Assembly (NCBI RefSeq): GCF_028622875.1
Contig: NZ_CP117709.1
Location: forward strand, 2,604,001-2,668,000
Length of the DNA: 64,000 bases
DNA from: Streptomyces sp. MMBL 11-1
GTDB taxonomy: Bacteria; Actinomycetota; Actinomycetes; Streptomycetales; Streptomycetaceae
Direction of reading: 5' to 3'
Shown piece by piece: positions 60,582 to 64,000 of the stretch. The position numbers were made by a program, and so were the translations under genes. The notes beneath the pieces are model-generated. The model did no database searches and was not told where the DNA came from. It worked only from the letters and a program-made list of their open reading frames with translations. Each line of letters starts with the position of its first letter. Position 1 is the stretch's first letter.

Positions 60582-60624
60582 CCGACAGGCCCGACCCGTA
60601 TGAGATGAGGGGTGGGCCTGTCGG
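60582..60624. terminator. Terminator between tRNA-Leu and rdgB
   Basis: An 11-bp stem (60582-60592 with 60614-60624) with a 21-nt loop, placed between the tRNA and the convergent rdgB gene. Confidence 0.75.
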
Positions 60625-60636
60625 CGTTTCAGACCC

Positions 60637-61239
60637 TTATCCCACCAACTCCCGCACCACCGGCGCCAACGCCCGGAACGCCTTCCCCCGGTGGCTGATC
60701 GCGTTCTTCTCCGCCGGGGTCAGCTCCGCGCAGGTGCGGGTCTCGCCCTCCGGCTGGAGGACCGGGTCGTAGCCGAAGCCGCCCGTGCCCGACGGGGTGT
60801 GGCGCAGGACGCCGTTCAGGCGGCCCTCGACGACGCGTTCCGTGCCGTCGGGGAGGGCCAGGGCCGCGGCGCAGGCGAAGTAGGCGCCGCGGTGTTCGTC
60901 GGCGATGTCGCCGAGTTGGGCCAGGAGGAGGTTCAGGTTGGCCGCGTCGTCGCCGTGGGTGCCGGACCAGCGGGCCGAGAAGATGCCGGGGGCACCGCCG
61001 AGAACGTCGACGCAGAGGCCGGAGTCGTCGGCGACGGCGGGGAGGCCAGTGGCGCGGGCCAGGGCGTGGGCCTTGAGGAGCGCGTTCTCGGCGAAGGTGA
61101 CGCCGGTTTCCTTGACGTCGGGGATGTCGGGGTACGCGTCCGCGCCGACGAGGTCGAGGTCGAGTCCCGCGTCGGCGAGGATGGCGTGGAGTTCGGTGAT
61201 TTTCCCGGCGTTGCGGGTGGCGAGGATCAGGCGCTTCAT
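60637..61239 (-). CDS. rdgB: XTP/dITP diphosphatase (non-canonical purine NTP pyrophosphatase)
   Basis: A 200-aa Ham1/RdgB enzyme. N-terminal LILATRNAGKITELHAIL, then TFAENALLKAHALARATGLPAVADDSGLCVDVLGGAPGIFSARW, GGFGYDPVLQPEG, and LTPAEKNAISHRGKAFRAL, all family blocks including the metal-binding Asp and Lys/His. It removes dITP, XTP and ITP from the nucleotide pool. ATG 61239 is the start. It lies downstream of rph in the same direction with one lipoprotein gene between, a conserved actinobacterial arrangement. Confidence 0.93.
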   Translation of the reverse strand: MKRLILATRNAGKITELHAILADAGLDLDLVGADAYPDIPDVKETGVTFAENALLKAHALARATGLPAVADDSGLCVDVLGGAPGIFSARWSGTHGDDAANLNLLLAQLGDIADEHRGAYFACAAALALPDGTERVVEGRLNGVLRHTPSGTGGFGYDPVLQPEGETRTCAELTPAEKNAISHRGKAFRALAPVVRELVG

Positions 61240-61394
61240 GGGGCGATTATCGCCCCCGGCGGCCCCGGCCGGGACGTGCCGCCCTCGCCCCGGCCGGGCC
61301 CGGGTTGCCCCGTCGCGGACCGCCCGGTCGCGCCCCCGGGCCGCCCCGTCGCGGACCGCCCGGTCGTGCACCCGGCCCGCCCCGTCCCTGGTGC

Positions 61395-61784
61395 TTACGG
61401 GGTGCAGACCTTGCCGATCTCCGTCGCCGCGTCGGTCACCGGGGTGATGTCGGGGGTGGCGTCGCCGGCCTCGATGGACTCGCGGACGCCTGTGACGCCG
61501 GCCTGGAGGTCGTCGACGGCCTTGGAGAGGTCGGCGTTGTCCGTGGTGTCGTCGAGCTTCTTCAGCTCGCGGTCGATCTCGTCCAGGGACTCGGAGGCCT
61601 GGGTGAGGTCCTCGGAGGCGTTGGAGACGGCCTGCTGCAGCTTGCCGACGCTGGTGGCGATGGCGTCGGCGGTGCGGACGCAGTCGAGCGCCTTGTCGAG
61701 GCCGGCGCAGCCCACGGCCGTGGTCAGCGTCAGCAGGGTGGCGGCGGTGGCGAGTGCGAGGCGTTGGTGGCGGCGCGAAGCCAT
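61395..61784 (-). CDS. Putative lipoprotein
   Basis: A 129-aa protein with signal MASRRHQRLALATAATLLTLTTAVGC (lipobox AVGC, Cys26), then a helical, coiled-coil-like domain (VGKLQQAVSNASEDLTQASESLDEIDRELKKLDDTTDNADLSKAVDDLQAGV) and a final Cys (KVCTP). Similar small proteins lie beside rph/rdgB in Streptomyces. Function unknown. Confidence 0.8.
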   Translation of the reverse strand: MASRRHQRLALATAATLLTLTTAVGCAGLDKALDCVRTADAIATSVGKLQQAVSNASEDLTQASESLDEIDRELKKLDDTTDNADLSKAVDDLQAGVTGVRESIEAGDATPDITPVTDAATEIGKVCTP

Positions 61785-61906
61785 GGTGCGGTCCCTCCCC
61801 GGGTGCGTTACGTGGACGGACGCACGGTTCGACCCGTGCGCCCGTATCCGTAACGACGCTCTGTGGTGCTTATTTGGTTGCTTCTTTACCCGCGGCGGGT
61901 GGGTCG

Positions 61907-62644
61907 CTACGCGTCCTGGGTGCGGGCGAGTGCGTCGCGCTGGAGTGCGGCGAGGTCGACGCAGCCCGCGGTGGCGAGGTCGAGGAGCGCGCCGAGTTCC
62001 TTGCGGTCGAAGGGCGCGCCCTCGGCGGTGCCCTGGACCTCGACGAAGCGGCCGTCCCCGGTGCAGACGACGTTCATGTCGGTCTCGGCGCGGACGTCCT
62101 CCTCGTAGCAGAGGTCGAGGAGCGGAATGCCGTCGACGATGCCGACACTGATGGCGGCGACGGTGTCGGTGAGCGGCTTGCGGCCGGCCTTGACGATCTT
62201 CTTGCCCTGGGCCCAGGCGACGGCGTCGGCGAGGGCGACGTAGGCGCCGGTGATGGCGGCCGTACGGGTGCCGCCGTCGGCCTGGAGGACGTCGCAGTCC
62301 AGGACGATGGTGTTCTCGCCGAGGGCCTTGCAGTCGATGACGGCGCGCAGGGAACGGCCGATCAGGCGGCTGATCTCGTGGGTGCGTCCGCCGATCTTGC
62401 CGCGTACGGCTTCGCGGTCGCCCCGGGTGTTGGTGGAGCGGGGCAGCATGGAGTACTCGGCGGTGACCCAGCCTTCGCCGCTGCCCTTGCGCCAGCGCGG
62501 GACGCCTTCGGTGACGGAGGCGGTGCAGAAGACTTTGGTGTCGCCGAAGGAGATGAGGACTGAGCCCTCGGCGTGCTTGCTCCAGCCGCGTTCGATGGTG
62601 ACGGGGCGGAGCTGTTCGGGGGTGCGGCCGTCGATGCGAGACAT
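61907..62644 (-). CDS. rph: Ribonuclease PH
   Basis: A 245-aa phosphorolytic 3'-5' exoribonuclease that trims tRNA precursors. Blocks include [50 protein letters not shown], then [35 protein letters not shown] and [18 protein letters not shown], including the phosphate-binding Arg residues. ATG 62644. Acts in the cytoplasm as a hexamer. Confidence 0.94.
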   Translation of the reverse strand: MSRIDGRTPEQLRPVTIERGWSKHAEGSVLISFGDTKVFCTASVTEGVPRWRKGSGEGWVTAEYSMLPRSTNTRGDREAVRGKIGGRTHEISRLIGRSLRAVIDCKALGENTIVLDCDVLQADGGTRTAAITGAYVALADAVAWAQGKKIVKAGRKPLTDTVAAISVGIVDGIPLLDLCYEEDVRAETDMNVVCTGDGRFVEVQGTAEGAPFDRKELGALLDLATAGCVDLAALQRDALARTQDA

Positions 62645-62699
62645 GGGCCCGACCCTATCCGGTGGTGGGGGTGGCTCCGTTCGGGTGCGGTGGGGCCGC

Positions 62700-62862
62700 C
62701 GTGGATCGCCTGGGCGGGGTGTGCGGGCGTGGCGCGGCCCGCCACGGGCATGGCACCGCCCCGTCCTCCGGCGAAGGGTGTACGGGCGTGGCACGGCCCG
62801 TCCTCCGACGGGGGTGTACGCGCATGGCACGGCCCCGTCCTCCGGCGGGGGACGGGGCCTGT
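62700..62862. repeat. Imperfect direct repeats ending in a terminator hairpin
   Basis: Three imperfect copies of a ~40-bp unit (core GTGTACGGGCGTGGCACGGC then CCGTCCTCCG) fill the rph-nagF gap. The last copy forms a hairpin, 62831-62840 pairing with 62850-62859, placed 28 bp past the nagF stop on the minus strand, and probably terminates that transcript. Confidence 0.7.
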
Positions 62863-62886
62863 GGTGTCCGGCGTGGGGTCAGCCGG

Positions 62887-63120
62887 TCACATCATGTCTT
62901 CGATGTCGGCGGCGATGGGGTCCGCGTCGGTGCCGATGACGACCTGGATCGCGGTGCCCATCTTGACGACGCCGTGGGCGCCGGCGGCCTTGAGGGCGGC
63001 CTCGTCGACCTTGCTCGCGTCGTGGACCTCGGTGCGGAGGCGGGTGATGCAGCCTTCGACCTCGTCGATGTTGTCGATACCGCCGAGCCCGGCGACGATC
63101 TTCTCAGCCTTGGTGGCCAT
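62887..63120 (-). CDS. nagF: PTS EIIB component (N-acetylglucosamine/glucose family)
   Basis: A 77-aa EIIB protein. AEKIVAGLGGIDNIDEVEGCITRLRTEVHDASKVDEAALKAAG contains the phosphorylated Cys (in EGCITRLR); VVKMGTAIQVVIGTDADPIAADIEDMM completes the domain. It passes phosphate from EIIA to N-acetylglucosamine bound by EIIC. It is divergent from the EIIC gene, and in Streptomyces this pair (nagF, nagE2) is controlled by DasR. Confidence 0.88.
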   Translation of the reverse strand: MATKAEKIVAGLGGIDNIDEVEGCITRLRTEVHDASKVDEAALKAAGAHGVVKMGTAIQVVIGTDADPIAADIEDMM

Positions 63121-63281
63121 GTCTTCTCCCTGGTTTCGCGCGCAGACAGCCGCCCGCTGCGGGTCCGTTTCGCCACGGTAACGCACGGTTGGCCCAACTT
63201 CACGAGCGGGTAACCGAATGATCCCTAAAGATGACGATCACCGGCGCCCTGCCTTCGGGAGGGACCCCGGACCGTGACGCA

Positions 63282-63297
63282 ACTGGTCTACACCAGT
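63282..63297 (+). promoter_or_regulatory. dre site (DasR operator)
   Basis: ACTGGTCTACACCAGT at 63282-63297 is a near-perfect palindrome matching the DasR-responsive element consensus (A-G/C-TGGTCTAGACCA-G/C-T) with one central difference. It lies 42 bp upstream of the EIIC start and 161 bp from the divergent EIIB start. DasR binding here is relieved by glucosamine-6-phosphate in Streptomyces. Confidence 0.92.
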
Positions 63298-63339
63298 TTG
63301 CAACGACCGCCAAACGTGAAGTGTTCCGGGAGGACGCCC

Positions 63340-64000
63340 ATGAGTTCGAGCGCCGCTGCGGTGCCGCAGCAGAAATGGTGGAACGGACCGGTCCAGGGCC
63401 TGCAGAAGGTCGGGCGGAGCCTCCAGCTCCCGGTGGCCGTCCTCCCCGCCGCCGGCCTGCTCGTCAGCCTCGGCAACCTCTTCGGCTCGTACCTGGACGG
63501 CGCCTTCTGGGACAAGACCTCCAAGGTCCTGCTCAACGGCGGCGGCGCGATCCTCGACGGCGAGCTCGGCCTGCCCCTGTTGTTCTGCATCGGCGTCGCC
63601 ATCGGCTTCGCGAAGAAGGCGGACGGCTCCACCGCGCTGGCGGCCGTCGTCGGCTTCCTGGTCTACCGGGGGGTGCTGACCGCCTTCCCCATGGACGGCA
63701 CCGTGACGGAGGCCCTGCCCGACGGCGAGCCGCAGAACCCCGGCGTGCTCGGCGGCATCCTGATCGGGCTGCTGACCGCGGTCGTCTGGCAGCGCTACCA
63801 CCGCACCAAGCTGGTCGACTGGCTCGGGTTCTTCAACGGGCGGCGCCTGGTGCCGATCCTGATGGCGTTCCTCTGCGTGATCCTCGGCGTGCTGTTCGGC
63901 CTGCTGTGGCAGCCGGTGGGCGACGCGCTCACCTGGTTCTCCAAGCAGCTCATCGACCTCGGCTCCTGGGGTGCGGCGATCTTCGGCTTCGCAAACAGGT
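63340..64000 (+). CDS. nagE2: PTS EIIC component, N-acetylglucosamine-specific (partial, runs off the window)
   Basis: The first 220 residues of an EIIC permease. WWNGPVQGLQKVGRSLQLPVAVLPAAGLLVSLGNLFG begins the membrane domain, then LLNGGGAILDGELGLPLLFCIGVAIGFAKKADGSTALAAVVGFLVY and further helices. The frame is still open at base 64000. GGGAGG at 63328-63333 precedes ATG 63340. The dre site upstream and the divergent EIIB gene identify it as the N-acetylglucosamine transporter. Confidence 0.9.
   Translation, partial: MSSSAAAVPQQKWWNGPVQGLQKVGRSLQLPVAVLPAAGLLVSLGNLFGSYLDGAFWDKTSKVLLNGGGAILDGELGLPLLFCIGVAIGFAKKADGSTALAAVVGFLVYRGVLTAFPMDGTVTEALPDGEPQNPGVLGGILIGLLTAVVWQRYHRTKLVDWLGFFNGRRLVPILMAFLCVILGVLFGLLWQPVGDALTWFSKQLIDLGSWGAAIFGFANR

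Overview
The window is very GC-rich and its genes use G or C at almost every third codon position. Together with leaderless promoters (TANNNT about 7 nt before ATG), TTG/GTG starts, bld-type XRE regulators and a textbook DasR operator, this points to a Streptomyces chromosome or a very close relative. No integrase, transposase, prophage structure or CRISPR array was seen.

Layout. 1-9.2 kb is ordinary chromosome: a DasR-like GntR regulator, a surface protein with a LARTG class E sortase signal, a ROK repressor divergent from a Gfo/Idh/MocA oxidoreductase and a HbpS-like protein, a fumarylacetoacetate hydrolase-family enzyme, a YidC/Oxa1 paralogue with a DUF6412-like partner, a sortase E-like N-terminal fragment, and a SEC-C protein. 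9.4-33.6 kb is a dense defence island in three transcription units. Unit 1 (+) is a MORC/MutL-like GHKL ATPase, a Z1-domain ATPase/helicase, a Vsr-fold endonuclease, a cytosine-5 methyltransferase lacking its catalytic cysteine, and an intact cytosine-5 methyltransferase. Unit 2 (-) is an XRE-HTH/GHKL ATPase fusion, an unrecognised 330-aa protein and a DUF6339-like protein. Unit 3 (+) is a 117-aa orphan, a 1590-aa sacsin-type GHKL/SF2 helicase fusion, a UvrD-like helicase, and a DrmA-like/DrmB-like pair resembling the DISARM core but without a phospholipase-D nuclease (drmC). 33.6-39.1 kb is accessory DNA: ruined DUF5753/DUF397 genes, an XRE/DUF6879 pair, and a WXG100-like/DUF1023 hydrolase/lipoprotein operon. 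39.3-64 kb returns to ordinary genes: an EEP-family enzyme, a damaged nucleotidyltransferase beside a CAT-anticodon tRNA-like gene, a phosphotransferase, an eCIS-cargo-like protein, an ABC-2 exporter, a penicillin-binding protein, SugE, a GroES-like protein, Bcp, an MHS-family transporter, a repeat-containing HNH protein, tRNA-Leu(UAG), rdgB, rph, and N-acetylglucosamine PTS genes with a dre site.

How the genes work together. Within each island unit the genes mostly overlap by 4 nt (ATGA or GTGA), so each looks translationally coupled and co-expressed. The intact methyltransferase has its own candidate leaderless promoter, as expected of a self-protecting methylase; the Vsr-fold nuclease and the Z1 and GHKL motors would then be the restricting side. 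Unit 3 supplies three helicases plus DrmB and may borrow the same methyl mark as its self signal. Unit 2, headed by a DNA-binding ATPase, is the least familiar piece and the best candidate for something undescribed. All functional links between the units are inference from gene order; the domain calls come from motifs read in the translated sequence.
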